Assembly: GCA_905182985.1 (NCBI GenBank)
Contig: CAJJDN010000062.1
Span: 133,444-197,443 of the forward strand
Source: Paramecium sonneborni
Lineage: Eukaryota; Ciliophora; Oligohymenophorea; Peniculida; Parameciidae
Length of the DNA stretch: 64,000 nucleotides
Reading direction: 5' to 3'
Shown here: piece after piece, positions 22,232-34,183 of the stretch
How positions within the stretch are numbered: position 1 is the first letter of the stretch
Layout: every line of letters starts with the position of its first letter
Notes under the pieces: model-generated
The model's input: only the letters and a program-made list of their open reading frames with translations
What the model was told of the DNA's origin: nothing
The model's database searches: none
Position numbers and translations under genes: made by a program

Positions 22232-22811
22232 TTAATTTAACCTTAAAGATTTACCTTGGAATCAAAAAACAATCTGGTTTCATAATATCATCTCATTGTA
22301 GGTATATTACTATTTTAACTAATACAAGGATAATTTAACTAATACAAGGATATTAAAGATAATAAATTTTTTTCAAGAAAATATTTAAAACTTAAAGTTT
22401 ATTTTTTTCTATTGATTAATTATTAAATTAATAGCTATTTAAGTTAAAAGAATTACGTTAATTATGTCAGATATTATTTTATTTAGAATACTGGATTATT
22501 TAGCTCTGGAAAAATTAAATACTTCTTTAAATTTTAAGGTGCAAAATGTTCATTTCAAATTTGATCTCAATTTTAGTCTGTTTGTTAATTGTAAGAAAAA
22601 AGAAATATAATTTTAATTAATTAATTCATATTAAGTTATTAATATTTTAAACTAATTGTATTTCCTTGAAAATATTACATAAATTAAAGCAATAAAGAAA
22701 AAAATAAGAAAAAATTAAGGGATTGTTATGTATTTTAAATATTTGAGATGTTCTTATTTAAAAATCCTAATATTTGATATATATATATTGATCAATTTAT
22801 AATAATAAAAA
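22232..22811 (+). other. AT-rich spacer, possibly the real 5' end of the channel-like gene
   Basis: Contains a 20-nt-period tandem duplication (22314-22352). An ATG at 22464 begins a frame (MSDIILFRILDYLALEKLN) that has no TGA until the channel-like gene at 22812, with which it is in frame. The first 45 codons look protein-like and the rest looks like spacer, so the upstream start is possible but unproven. Confidence 0.4.
22314..22352. repeat. Two direct copies of a 19-nt element
   Basis: tttaactaatacaaggata occurs at 22314-22332 and again at 22334-22352, a period of 20 nt. It lies in the spacer after the gap-interrupted gene. Probably a local slippage duplication. Confidence 0.9.
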
Positions 22812-25334
22812 ATGATTAATTAACTTTCTTAAGGTCCTCTAAGAGGATAACTCTTTCGATAGGCAAATCTAACATAAATAGGAATAAAAATTATTGATTA
22901 AAAGAGCGAATCGATTTATGTAGACTCTGAGGTTTCTTTAAAAAAGCGTAAAAGCAAAAGCCCTTTAGAAGTTACTCGCGGATTGCAAAAATCGTAAACT
23001 TACAAAGAAATTTGTCCACAGGACTCGTTTAAAGAATCTGAAAAGGTTGATTCCCCATTAGATTAATCTTTAAATAAACCTTTAAAAATTAGTTATAAAG
23101 TTTCTGGAACGCTTTTTAGATTTAATGCTCAAGGATTGATGAGAATCTTTATACAAAAAATGCTGTATTATTTGAAAGTTCAAAAAGAGCGATAAAGCAA
23201 AATGAAATGCTTTGAAAAGATTGTAGAAGATAAAGGAAGCAATACATAAATTGAAGAATAAGAAATTAAGAAATCTAATATTTGGAATTTGTTTAGAGAA
23301 GATTCCTATGAAAGAATGCTTCTAAATTTAATAATTATATTCATTCTTTTAGCATACAGTGTCTTAGTGCCAATCTATAATAAGAGTATTGAACCTGTTT
23401 TGATATTTAGTAAGAGATTTTATTAAAATTAGTATTTATTTACTCATTCTTCAAAGTAATCGATTTCAAGGTTTTCAATTTTGTAGACATTTTAATTTTT
23501 GGAATAAATATAGGTGGATTATTTGATAAAGAATTACTTTTTCTGAACATTATAAATGTGATAAAAGTTTATCAGATTTTGCAAAATTTAAATGTATTGA
23601 CATCAAAAAAAATTATAAGATTCATATATTCAATATTGATAGTGATGATTCATTTAAACAATAGTGTACATTTTTGGTAATACTAATTAGATAATGAATA
23701 GGAATTCGAAATTTTGTTAGGATAACAGATTTAGTTGTTTTTTAATTTATAAACAATTAGACAAGATGATTAAAAAATATTTTATGATTCTCTAAATAGA
23801 ATATTAAGTTTTTTGATTTTGTTATACTTTGTTTAGTAATTTTTTACATACATGAAAATTTCAAAAGTATAAGTAAAGAGAGAAGAGATTTTTGAATAAT
23901 TATTAAGCAAAAATACAATGAATAAACAGCCTTTTAGAAATTAATATTAAGTTAGGTAATTATTATGGTCAGAAGTGGAAGGTTAGAAATAATAAGAAAC
24001 TTACTTAAATTAGATAGATTTTAATTTACCAAAAGAATTGAGAAAATCTCTTAATTTACATAGTTATTTGGATATTATTTAAAAGTCTCAATTTATTAAG
24101 CAATAATTCACGGAATAATTTCAGTAGAATTTATCTGAGTTTGTAAAGGAATAAACAATAGAAGAAGGAGAGATCATACAATAACAAAATTAGAGAGTTA
24201 ATAAATTAATTTTTTTATTGGAAGGAGAGCTCTCATTATAAATTAAATAAAAAAAAGTGTAAGTATTGAAAAAATTAACTTTGGTAAATTAATATGAATT
24301 TTTTGCTTGTTTGTCTTCTCCTTGTGAAATAGCAGCTCGATCAAGGTGTAAGATAATTATAATAGACTATGAATAATTTTATGATTTGATATGTATGCAT
24401 GAGCAAGATTTTCAAATATATAAAATGTGGTAAGACAAAGTTATATATTCACAAAGACGTTGCGCATACAAAGTAAAACATTATAAATAATTAGATATGT
24501 TATATATGTATGAATAATCATTTAACTTAAATGTGCGCTGGTGTATCATATCAACCAAATTATATGAAAATAATTTCAAATAGTACTTATACATAACCAA
24601 GTCCAAGAATAAAATTTAGAAGATTTGAAAGAAAAAGAACTTCATCATTAGTTTAACAAAATCTGATAAGTATAACTGCTTTGAATTGGGCATAAAATTT
24701 TAATCTGATATCTAAAAATACAGATTTAATTGATTAGTTTTTGGGTAAATAAGAAAGAGATGAAGAATTTCAATTATTCGCAGAAGATGATCATACATCA
24801 AAACATCTTACATAAACATTTACTCATTAATAAAGTATAAGATCTCCAAGAACAAATAAAACAGGAATCACTGGAAGAGAGAGAGAAAGAGTTCATACAG
24901 ATTCTAATATAAATAGAACTTTAACAATAAGGACTTTAAAAGCATCTGAAAATGATACTTCTAAATTAAAATAGAATAATAATAATGACTCTATAGTAAT
25001 AAGTAATTCACCTTCACCAATATAATAATAAAATAAAACAGCTTTAATGTTATTCACAAAAGAATAAATTAGACGTTAATCTAATATAAGTAGTAGTTTT
25101 ACAATAGAAAGAGCTTTAGATAAAAAATCATCATTACATTCTTAACAGCAGCTTCCTCCATCAACAAGTATATTATAAAGCAAGGAGGTTATTTAACAAT
25201 TGTAGAGTAATATTTAAAGTCCTAATATGTACAATACATCAATAAAGATGAATCAAAATGATGTTAGTCTTAATTTAAGAAGATCTGAATCACAACCAAT
25301 TGTATGGCAATCATTTAATTAGGTAGTTTTCTGA
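22812..25334 (+). CDS. Ion-channel-like membrane protein with cyclic-nucleotide-binding-like domain
   Basis: About 824 aa; removing introns of 23 nt (GTAAGAGATT...TTAG, near 23411) and 25 nt (GTACTTATACATAACC...CAAG, near 24582) leaves exactly 825 codons. Order: polar N terminus (about 150 aa); a membrane region starting ERMLLNLIIIFILLAYSVLV and continuing with four or more hydrophobic helices; a C-linker-like region; a CNB-like beta-roll (KLIFLLEGELSLQI, EFFACLSSPCEIAARSRCKI); and a long Ser/Thr/Asn/Gln-rich tail. The layout resembles ciliate CNG/HCN-type K+ channels, but the expected pore (TxGYGD) is absent between the last helices. Its tail ends 141 nt before a second CNB gene. Role inferred: ligand- or voltage-responsive membrane protein. 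Confidence 0.65.
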
Positions 25335-25475
25335 ATTGATTGGGTCTGCATAATAATTAATTTTGATAAAAGAATTCGAGAGCATGTAGATTTTTGAATG
25401 GTACTTTCCAAATTATAATTTTCTTAAAGTAATTGAAAGATTTCAAAATTATCTAAGTAAACAATTCAATAATAG

Positions 25476-27209
25476 ATGATTATGACTAATTATTATCAAT
25501 AATATATTTACATAGACATTTTTTTTACAATCAATACAAAATTAATGAGAGCTAATAATCGTTTTGCATCTGTAATTGGAAATTTACGTGAGATAAAGGA
25601 AACAAATGTAATAATGAAAAATGAAAGTAGCTTTTGTTTAAAGTTACAAATACTTTCTAAAAAACCATTAATGAGGATATTGATATGATTAGATAGAGAT
25701 GCATGCAGATTTTAAATATAGAACCAGAGAAAAGATCAATCATATAAGCTAAATATGTTTAAAAATATTTTGAGAAAGAATTTGCATATTTTACGTAAGA
25801 TTGAAAATAAATTTAGTAAAATTAGAGGATAATTACCAGATGATCTATATATTAGAATTTTTAAGGACTTATAGCTTGAAAACAGAAATGCAGCTGAAGT
25901 AGTCTTTAATATTGGAGACATTGGAAGAAAAATGTACTTTATAATTGATGGAGAAGTAGCTATTTTAATTCCTATGTAAGAGTAACAACATCATGATACT
26001 TTACATCATCATTAAAAAAGTAAGTATATATTAATATTTTAAGAAACTTTGATTGTAAAGAAATTTGAAGATTTATTGAAATATAAATATGCACAATATA
26101 AATTAATTGCAATAAAGAGTAAAAATGACTATTTTGGAGAGATTGCAATAGAATAGAGGATTCCAAGAACAGCTTCAGTAATAGCAAAATCTGAATGTGT
26201 TTTTGCCACTTTGAGTTTTGATTCATATTAGAGAGTATTAGGGTAATATTAAGAAAAGATTTTGGAAGATAAGTTATAGTTTATAAAAAGCATACCTCCA
26301 TTTAAGAATTGGAGTTAATCTGGTTAATTAATTTTATTACACAGTTGTTAGGAAATGAGTTTTGAAGCTGGATCTTTTATTTATAAAAGAGGATAAAAGG
26401 GGGATACTATATATATAATTAAAGAAGGAGAAATACTTATAGAAAAATGGGACAAATAATAATCATGTATATAAGAAGGAGATATTTATTTAAAAAAAAA
26501 CATTATAGTTGTTGGTCTATATTCAACTGGGTAGATTTTTGGAGATTATGAAGTTTATTAAACAAATATGAAATGCAGATATCTCACAAGAGTGACTTAA
26601 GCTAAGGCAAGAGTGAAAACTGAAGTTTTAGCTCTTTCTATATCATAATATATTGATAATATGAGATTGAATGAGAGGGATGCTTGGATTAGAGACTATT
26701 TTGATTAAAAGTTTAGCAAAAAATGGTTAAATAAACCAGAAACAAAAACTTAATATATTAGTAAGAGTCCTATTCCATCTAATAATAAGTAATACATCAA
26801 AAGTAGAGAAGATGGAAGACCAACATTTAAAGTGTCTTTATCAAATAACTGTTTTGAAGAAATTGATTTAGACAATAAAAAAGATTCGAAAGATCTATAA
26901 ATGTTATCTCCAACATAATTACATTCTTAAAATAAGAGCAATAAAACTATGAGAAAATTCTTGAGTTTATAAGGATGCTTGTTTAAAACTCAATAAACTC
27001 ATGAAGCAACTTCTATGGATATCATTATTAAATAACTTAAAAACAAAGTTATTAAGAGCAGAGATAACTTTACAAACGAATCAAATGTAGATATTTCACA
27101 GAGTAAATTTTATTCTGTGAAGAAACCAACTGCTCCTAAACTTAAAATAGGTTTATCATTTAAATCTTTAAGAGAAGGAGAACGTAATAAGTCTAATTTT
27201 TTAGACTGA
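25476..27209 (+). CDS. Protein with two cyclic-nucleotide-binding domains
   Basis: About 554 aa; removing introns of 23, 22 and 24 nt leaves exactly 555 codons, TGA 27207-27209. The first CNB domain has VFNIGDIGRKMYFIIDGEVA and a phosphate-binding-cassette-like segment DYFGEIAIEQRIPRTASVI; the FGE...R.A pattern, with the Arg that contacts cyclic phosphate, is kept. The second has GSFIYKRGQKGDTIYIIKEG and QIFGDYEVYQTNMKCRYLTR, a poorer cassette. A polar tail follows. It has no kinase domain and no clear membrane part, so it may be a regulatory-subunit-like or channel-associated cAMP/cGMP sensor. An aromatic N-terminal stretch (YYQQYIYIDIFF) could be a residual membrane helix. Placement right after the channel-like gene may be meaningful. 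Confidence 0.75.
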
Positions 27210-27230
27210 TTTATTATTTCACTTTTACTC

Positions 27231-28683
27231 TCAGTCTGACAATTAATCATTTAGTCCTTCTCCAAATCCTGAATTAGAATCCTCATCATCTTCTTAAAAT
27301 ACTTAATCTTCATTAGATTTCTATTATTATTATTCTTCTTAATGTTACTCTTCATTTTATTCTAATCTTTGTACTTCTAAATTTTCTTATTCATTTTATT
27401 ATTTCTATTATTCATTTTATTATTAATATTACTATTCATTTTATTATTATTACTATTCATTTAATTATTACTTTTATTCATTTAATTATTATTACTATTC
27501 ATTTGATTATTATTACTATTCATTTGATTATTATTATTATTCAGTTGATTATTATTATTATTATTATTATTATTATCCGTTTGATGATTATATTTATTTT
27601 TAAGTTTGTTTTTCTTCTTTGGATTATATAGTTTTTTTCAAACAAATTAAAGTTTTTCCTTCAGTCATATGTGTTTTATAATAATCAACAGCTTATTAAA
27701 ATTAATCTAATGGAAACTAATATTATAATTAATTATATTACTTCTTTAGCAATTTTAGTTTTTAAGGTAGACTTAATTAAATTTTTGAGTTTTTTTAAGA
27801 TCATAATTAATTCTAATTTGTTTTATTCTTTTAACCAAACATTTAAAAAGAATCTAATATGAATATATTAATAATACCCTTAAATAGATTTTTTATCTCT
27901 TAATAAATCATTAGCTTGAATACCTCCAATTTACCAACTATCAAGAGTTCCATACATCATTAAAATGGATCCTTTTGGCATAATATTTAAAATATTTCCA
28001 CTTTATTATCCACCAACAGCATCAAAATAAATTGAAGCCTAAGTAGCTTCACACATAATTTTTAATTATTTAAGGAAATCAGGATCATTTTGATTGATTA
28101 TCAATTCTGCTCCACATTCATATTTTAATTCATAAACTTATTCTTCTCTCCTAACAATATTAATAACTTTAATATTTCTTTCTTTAAAGAGACGATTCAT
28201 CATTTTTCCTAACTATGAAGCTCCTGGATTATTAATGACTGCTTTTACATTGTTTTTCTTGCAAATATCTAACATACCAATAGCAGATAATGGATTGATA
28301 AATGAACAAGCAGCTTCATTTGATTAAATATCATTATCTAACTCTATACACAAATTCGTATCTGTAATACAATATTCTCCATATGTTCCATATTCGTGAT
28401 TTGTATAGAATGCTACTCTTTTTCCAGCCATTCCCCAACTAGCCATTCCTCCACCTGTAAGTACAACAGTACCAGAACCTTCAAATCCTGGAACACAAGG
28501 AAATTATTTATTCGATGAAGATTATCCTAGTAGAAATTTTATGTCTGATGGATTAATTGGTGCATAATCCATTCTTATTAATAATTGACCTTCTTCAACT
28601 GTAGGAATAGGAATACTCATCACATATGGTTTAGCTTCTTTAGATTCTTTCCAAAGACAACTCATAGTATTCGCACTTGACAT
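27231..28683 (-). CDS. Zinc-type MDR oxidoreductase, enoyl-reductase-like, with polyglutamine C-terminal tail
   Basis: 475 aa after removing one 25-nt intron (27717-27741); the remainder is exactly 476 codons. Residues 1-370 match medium-chain dehydrogenase/reductases of the mitochondrial 2-enoyl-CoA reductase/quinone reductase type: APINPSDIKFLLG, CVPGFEGSGTVVLTG, CSFINPLSAIGML, a Rossmann-like IYFDAVGGQQSGNIL and MPKGSILMMYGTL. It should reduce an enoyl or quinone substrate with NAD(P)H. After the normal family end (MTEGKTLICL) comes a tail of about 115 residues dominated by Gln runs and QNEQ units, ending in an acidic stretch, encoded mostly by TAA/TAG. An upstream in-frame ATG at 28746 would add 21 residues; the 28683 start fits the family better. 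Confidence 0.85.
27319..27570 (-). repeat. Low-complexity TTA/CATT-rich tract encoding polyglutamine
   Basis: Irregular ATT and TTCATTTAATT-type repeats. On the minus strand, in the enoyl-reductase frame, they read as long runs of TAA/TAG (Gln) broken by SNE, LNE and QNE tripeptides. A 29-nt uninterrupted ATT run sits just beyond, within about 27547-27576. Confidence 0.85.
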
Positions 28684-28760
28684 TATATTTATATTTATTA
28701 AATTTAATTTACCATAGAATTCATTTATTTTTATTGCATATAACAAATTATAAATATCTA

Positions 28761-29892
28761 TCTATTAATTATTATTAATATTCTTATTTTCAAGCTAAAT
28801 AATATTTAAAATTAATTCAATGTTGTATGCAAAATTACAATCTTATGTAGGAGAAGAATTCCTAATTAAAACTCTTCCAACTTCTATATCCAACTTTCCT
28901 TCCACCAGAGGAATTAGAGTTATGAAATGTCCAAATAATCCCTTGATAATTGGAGAATTAAAACTTTAAGAAGATCTCTATCAATTTTCAATTATCCCTC
29001 ATACAGAGTTGTAAATTGAAAATTAAATTGTCACAAAAGAAACTATTTTAACTAATTTTAGCAGAATATACATTCCATGTAAAGAATGTCGAATAAAACA
29101 TTATTATACATTTATCCTCCCATTAAGAGAGCCCTTAAAATATGAAGCATAAAGAGCAATCTAAACTCAATTTAATAGAGTACATGATAAAGTGTTATAT
29201 GCCAAATGGACTTAAGAAGAGAAGGAATTGCTGAAAAAATTAATCTTATAATTTGGATATGGGAGATGGAACAAATTATAATAACTAAAGTTTGTAAACA
29301 AAAGCAAACAAGAAATTAAAGCCTTTGCAAATTCTCTTCTTAGATCTATAGTGGAATTGTTAGTAAATTATGATTTAGGCGCTGGAATAGTGAATTTAAT
29401 TGAGGAAAACCCAGAGGATCCTTATATTGAAACAAATCAAAGTATGAATAATTCAATATACTATAATAGAGGATTGGGAATTGTAAAATTTAAAATAGAA
29501 ATTGATATCTATAAGTAAGAGAATTCTGATGTTGGCAAAAATTAGAGAGTTTATAAAAAAGTTTAAGGAACATTAATAAAAAAATTTAGGAATAAAAGAT
29601 AAATCATAATGTATATTGAATAATGATAAATTAATAGTAAAATGGGATTATTTATTGGGATTCATTCCTAGTAGTTCATTTTATTCACAAAGACCATCTA
29701 TTTGGTGGACAAGAAAACATGATAGTGATCTAATAAGAGGAGTTTATTAATATGGATATACAAATCATTTAATTATAAAAGAGGCTAGTGATTTGTGTTT
29801 TAAAGATTTATCTACATGTAAATTATAATATATAATAATTATTTCTAGCTTAAAATTATTAGGAATTTCCATTTCCAGAAACATTAAATAAG
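28761..29892. repeat. Tandem 1132-nt duplication, left copy (assembly artefact)
   Basis: 28761-29892 recurs at 29894-31025 with a single N at 29893 between. The block covers the start and first third of the SANT/FYR gene. Copy 1 is preceded by the true upstream region and copy 2 is followed by the true downstream coding sequence; merging them restores one frame. Confidence 0.92.
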
Positions 29893-32293
29893 NTCTATTA
29901 ATTATTATTAATATTCTTATTTTCAAGCTAAATAATATTTAAAATTAATTCAATGTTGTATGCAAAATTACAATCTTATGTAGGAGAAGAATTCCTAATT
30001 AAAACTCTTCCAACTTCTATATCCAACTTTCCTTCCACCAGAGGAATTAGAGTTATGAAATGTCCAAATAATCCCTTGATAATTGGAGAATTAAAACTTT
30101 AAGAAGATCTCTATCAATTTTCAATTATCCCTCATACAGAGTTGTAAATTGAAAATTAAATTGTCACAAAAGAAACTATTTTAACTAATTTTAGCAGAAT
30201 ATACATTCCATGTAAAGAATGTCGAATAAAACATTATTATACATTTATCCTCCCATTAAGAGAGCCCTTAAAATATGAAGCATAAAGAGCAATCTAAACT
30301 CAATTTAATAGAGTACATGATAAAGTGTTATATGCCAAATGGACTTAAGAAGAGAAGGAATTGCTGAAAAAATTAATCTTATAATTTGGATATGGGAGAT
30401 GGAACAAATTATAATAACTAAAGTTTGTAAACAAAAGCAAACAAGAAATTAAAGCCTTTGCAAATTCTCTTCTTAGATCTATAGTGGAATTGTTAGTAAA
30501 TTATGATTTAGGCGCTGGAATAGTGAATTTAATTGAGGAAAACCCAGAGGATCCTTATATTGAAACAAATCAAAGTATGAATAATTCAATATACTATAAT
30601 AGAGGATTGGGAATTGTAAAATTTAAAATAGAAATTGATATCTATAAGTAAGAGAATTCTGATGTTGGCAAAAATTAGAGAGTTTATAAAAAAGTTTAAG
30701 GAACATTAATAAAAAAATTTAGGAATAAAAGATAAATCATAATGTATATTGAATAATGATAAATTAATAGTAAAATGGGATTATTTATTGGGATTCATTC
30801 CTAGTAGTTCATTTTATTCACAAAGACCATCTATTTGGTGGACAAGAAAACATGATAGTGATCTAATAAGAGGAGTTTATTAATATGGATATACAAATCA
30901 TTTAATTATAAAAGAGGCTAGTGATTTGTGTTTTAAAGATTTATCTACATGTAAATTATAATATATAATAATTATTTCTAGCTTAAAATTATTAGGAATT
31001 TCCATTTCCAGAAACATTAAATAAGAGAGTGAAAAAATTAGTTTAAATAATATAGAAATTTGATGGATTTTATGATTTTGATAATTTAGCATAGAGTGAT
31101 GATGAAGAAGAGAAATCTTGGTCTATTGCTGAAAAATAAGCTTTATTTAATTTATTGTGTGATTATGGTGTTCCAATAGGTGTTGATGGGAGATAAAATT
31201 GGTAAGAATTAAAAGATAAATTGATTTTAAAGATAAATAAGTTTGATAAAAATTTAAATCAATTAGAAAAAATGGTTTAAACAATTAGAACTAGATGTGA
31301 ATAAATGTTAATGAAACATAAAGAAAGAGAATTTTTAGAAAGTGATTCAAGTGAATTAGAAATTGAATAACCTCCTTCATCAATTGGAGAAATAAGAGAT
31401 GAATAAGGGGATGAATTTTAGATTTCATATTCAGACAGTTAAAAGTTTAGTAAATAAACTAATATGTTACATTTTATAAGAAAGAATATATTACCATAAA
31501 ATTAAGCATTATTTTAATAACATATTTAATAAGTAGAAAAAGAATTATTTATTGATATTCCTGATTATGATCCAAAATAGCATGATATTTAAATTATCAC
31601 ATCACTTTCATAGACTGGATTTAATGGACTTTAACCAATTACTCTTAGTAACATTAATATAATAATGACAACTGAATAAATTTTGAATAGAATTGAATAA
31701 TTATGTTCATTTTTTAAGAAAATAAGAGATCAAACAAATATAAAAAGAAAACCAGAGTTGAAAGATGATTAATAAAAAAAAATAAAACCTAATTCTACAG
31801 GAAGTGTAAATGAAATTTAATTACCTTATTAAGTCAGCACAAGTCTCAAATTAGTAAGTCTTGGTAGAATAATTCCAAGTCCTGCTTATCATAGTGAACA
31901 TAATTTATTTCCTGTAGGTTATAAAAGTATAAGAACACATGCAAGTATGTTTACTAAAGGTAAAAGATGTTAATATACTTGTGAAATCTTAGAAGGTAGT
32001 GATGGTAAACCTTTATTTAAAGTTACTAGTGAAGAAGATGTTGATAATCCTATAATCAAGAATAGTTGTACTGGTTGTTGGGTATTTTATAATAATAATA
32101 TATCTATTAGGTTCACATATACAATAGAATTAATGAATTATAAGAACATAAAAAATCCAAAGTTACTATTAGTGGAACTGATAGATTTGGATTATTAGAA
32201 GCCAATGTCTAAAGATATTTAGAAGAATTATAAAATGCAGAAATGTGTTCTAAATATAAATTTAAATATAGAAATGTTGTTTAAGATTATTGA
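28820..32293 (+). CDS. SANT-like/FYR-domain chromatin protein
   Basis: After collapsing an artificial 1132-nt duplication and removing introns of 19, 31 and 29 nt (the last at 32082-32110), the coding length is exactly 754 codons (753 aa). Order: N-terminal region with a Cys-rich bit (CKECRIKHYY); a SANT/Myb-like segment (KWTQEEKELLKKLILQFGYG); a second region with IWWTRKHDSDLIRGVYQYGY, which recalls the SANT/SLIDE-like parts of chromatin remodellers; a charged middle; then FYRN (SEHNLFPVGYKSIRTHASMF) and FYRC (CEILEGSDGKPLFKV, CTGCWVHIYNRI, DRFGLLEANVQRYLEEL). FYR domains occur in chromatin proteins such as MLL/SET1-type and TBRG1. It probably acts in the nucleus on chromatin. The gene appears twice at its 5' end only because of the duplication. 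Confidence 0.85.
29894..31025. repeat. Tandem 1132-nt duplication, right copy (assembly artefact)
   Basis: Second copy of 28761-29892. The ATG equivalent to 28820 lies at 29953 and would give the same protein if only this copy existed. Confidence 0.92.
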
Positions 32294-32393
32294 ATTGTTA
32301 AATATCAAATTATTTACATATTTTAAAGATATCAATTTCTTATTTAATATAGATAATTTATTAATAATCTTAATAACAATTAATTAACTACTT

Positions 32394-34073
32394 TCAATAC
32401 TTTCTATTAACTTTTAATTAAGATTTCGTTGTTCTATGTAACTTTTTTAAATCATCTAAATATTTTCTTTGCTCATCTAATCTATTTGATCTTTCAAAAA
32501 CAGATTTTTCTCCTATAAATGAATTATCTTACTTTTTCACTGACTCAAAATCTGATTATCTATTATATATTTCAGATTATCTATTATTTATTTCTGATTA
32601 TCTATTATTTATTTCTGATTATCTATTATTATTTATTTCTGATTATCTATAAATTTAATCTGTTTTCTATATATTAGATTTTAAACATTATAATTCTAAT
32701 TATCTGATGCTGCTATGTTATTTTTTAATAGTTTCAATACTCTAACTTAACTCTTAGCTTAATCCATCTATAAGTTCTTTATTTTCTTCTCGAATTTTCG
32801 ATTCCAATTATAAAATCTTGTCTTCGATTAACTTTGTTTATAATTAATTGAATGATAATAAAGACTAAACCTTTTCAGACAAGGCTTATAGTCCTTATTT
32901 TGAATTTTTTAATTAAATTTTATATTTTTCTCTCTAATTTATTACCTAGATTAATTGATTTTAAAAGTTTAACTCAGTTTATTCTATATTTTATTGTATG
33001 AGATCTAATTTACAAGCAATATCCTATAATTAATCATCCTTTAACTTAACTTTTGATTCCAAATCTGATTTCTAATTTAAAACTTCCTTGATTTTATTTT
33101 CGTATTCTTCTTCAAGAACCTTATAAAACTACACATCTTTTCTTAACTTATTAATTTATTAAGTAGTAACTTCATTTAATTATTAATGCTGTTTCTTAAC
33201 TTCAATAGTTTCTGCCTACTATTCCTACTTAGTTTTTGATAGGATCTAATGAAACCCTTTAACAAGATCACTCGTTAATTAAGTTTTAAATTATTCTAAA
33301 ATTTGCATTCTAATTTTAAGTTCTGCTTATAGTCCTGACAATTCAATCCTTAATGATCCTACCTATTCATTTAACTAATAGATTTAAGAAGTAGAAATAT
33401 TCCTGTTTTATGTTGTTTCTTTGTTTATTACCACCTATTGTAATTCTTCTATTTAATTTTTGTATTGTTAATTTATTTCCTATACATATTGTAACTATTA
33501 ACTGATTTCTATGTTTTCATCTGATAACTCTTTAATTGCTTATTCAGCTTTTATTAAATTATCAGATAATATTTCAAACCTTTCCATCTTTGATTAAATC
33601 TGATTCAATAAGAAATTCTTCTCATCTAATTCATCTTATAACTCATCTCTTTGATGTTACAATTCAGCTATTTATTTAACATATCTTGCTTCTGATGTAG
33701 ATAAACCATTTATTAATTATTTATCATTCTCCTTATTATATAATTTATAATTCTCTTCTATCAACTATTATAATTATTATTCTGTTTCCTTTATGTATCC
33801 TGTCTCTATTAATGTATATAGTCGATTTTACAGATCTATACAAGTCTATAATTTAATTCATTTCAATTTACTTCATCCTCATTATGATTCATCAACTTTA
33901 GTGGCAATTCACAATAAAGAAACTAATGAAGGTTATTCAATCTAATTATTCAAATAATGATACCTATCTAAATAATTTTATTTCATTTCTTCCATTCTTT
34001 TGAATTCAAATTAAGTGCAATAATTTAATATTAAATCAAGCTCTTTTATATTATTTTTAAATCTAAATCTCAT
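32394..34073 (-). CDS. Long coiled-coil protein, 543 aa
   Basis: ATG 34073 to TGA 32394-32396. Removing introns 33942-33963 (22 nt) and 33846-33871 (26 nt) leaves exactly 544 codons. Apart from the first 50 residues, nearly the whole protein is heptad-rich Leu/Glu/Lys/Gln sequence (e.g. RDELQDELDEKNFLLNQIQS), with a repeated heptapeptide (RQSEINN) near the C terminus. No motor, kinase or membrane part is seen. It is probably a filament, centrosome or tether component, by analogy only. Confidence 0.75.
32551..32652 (-). repeat. 21-nt tandem repeats encoding a heptapeptide
   Basis: Units of tctgattatctattatttatt and variants (21 nt, one of 24 nt) are repeated about four and a half times. On the minus strand they encode repeats of RQSEINN, which matches a coiled-coil heptad exactly. 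Confidence 0.9.
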
Positions 34074-34183
34074 TACTTCATTAAATTGAAGGATTGAACC
34101 ACTTCATTACTTTAACTACATTTTGTTAATAAATAACAAACATAAATACAAAATTGAATTTTTAATTTTGTATTAATTAATCA

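Noticed and set aside
27541..27580. (ATT)n microsatellite as an intergenic repeat
   Set aside because: It lies within the open frame of the enoyl-reductase gene and encodes glutamine, so it is coding.
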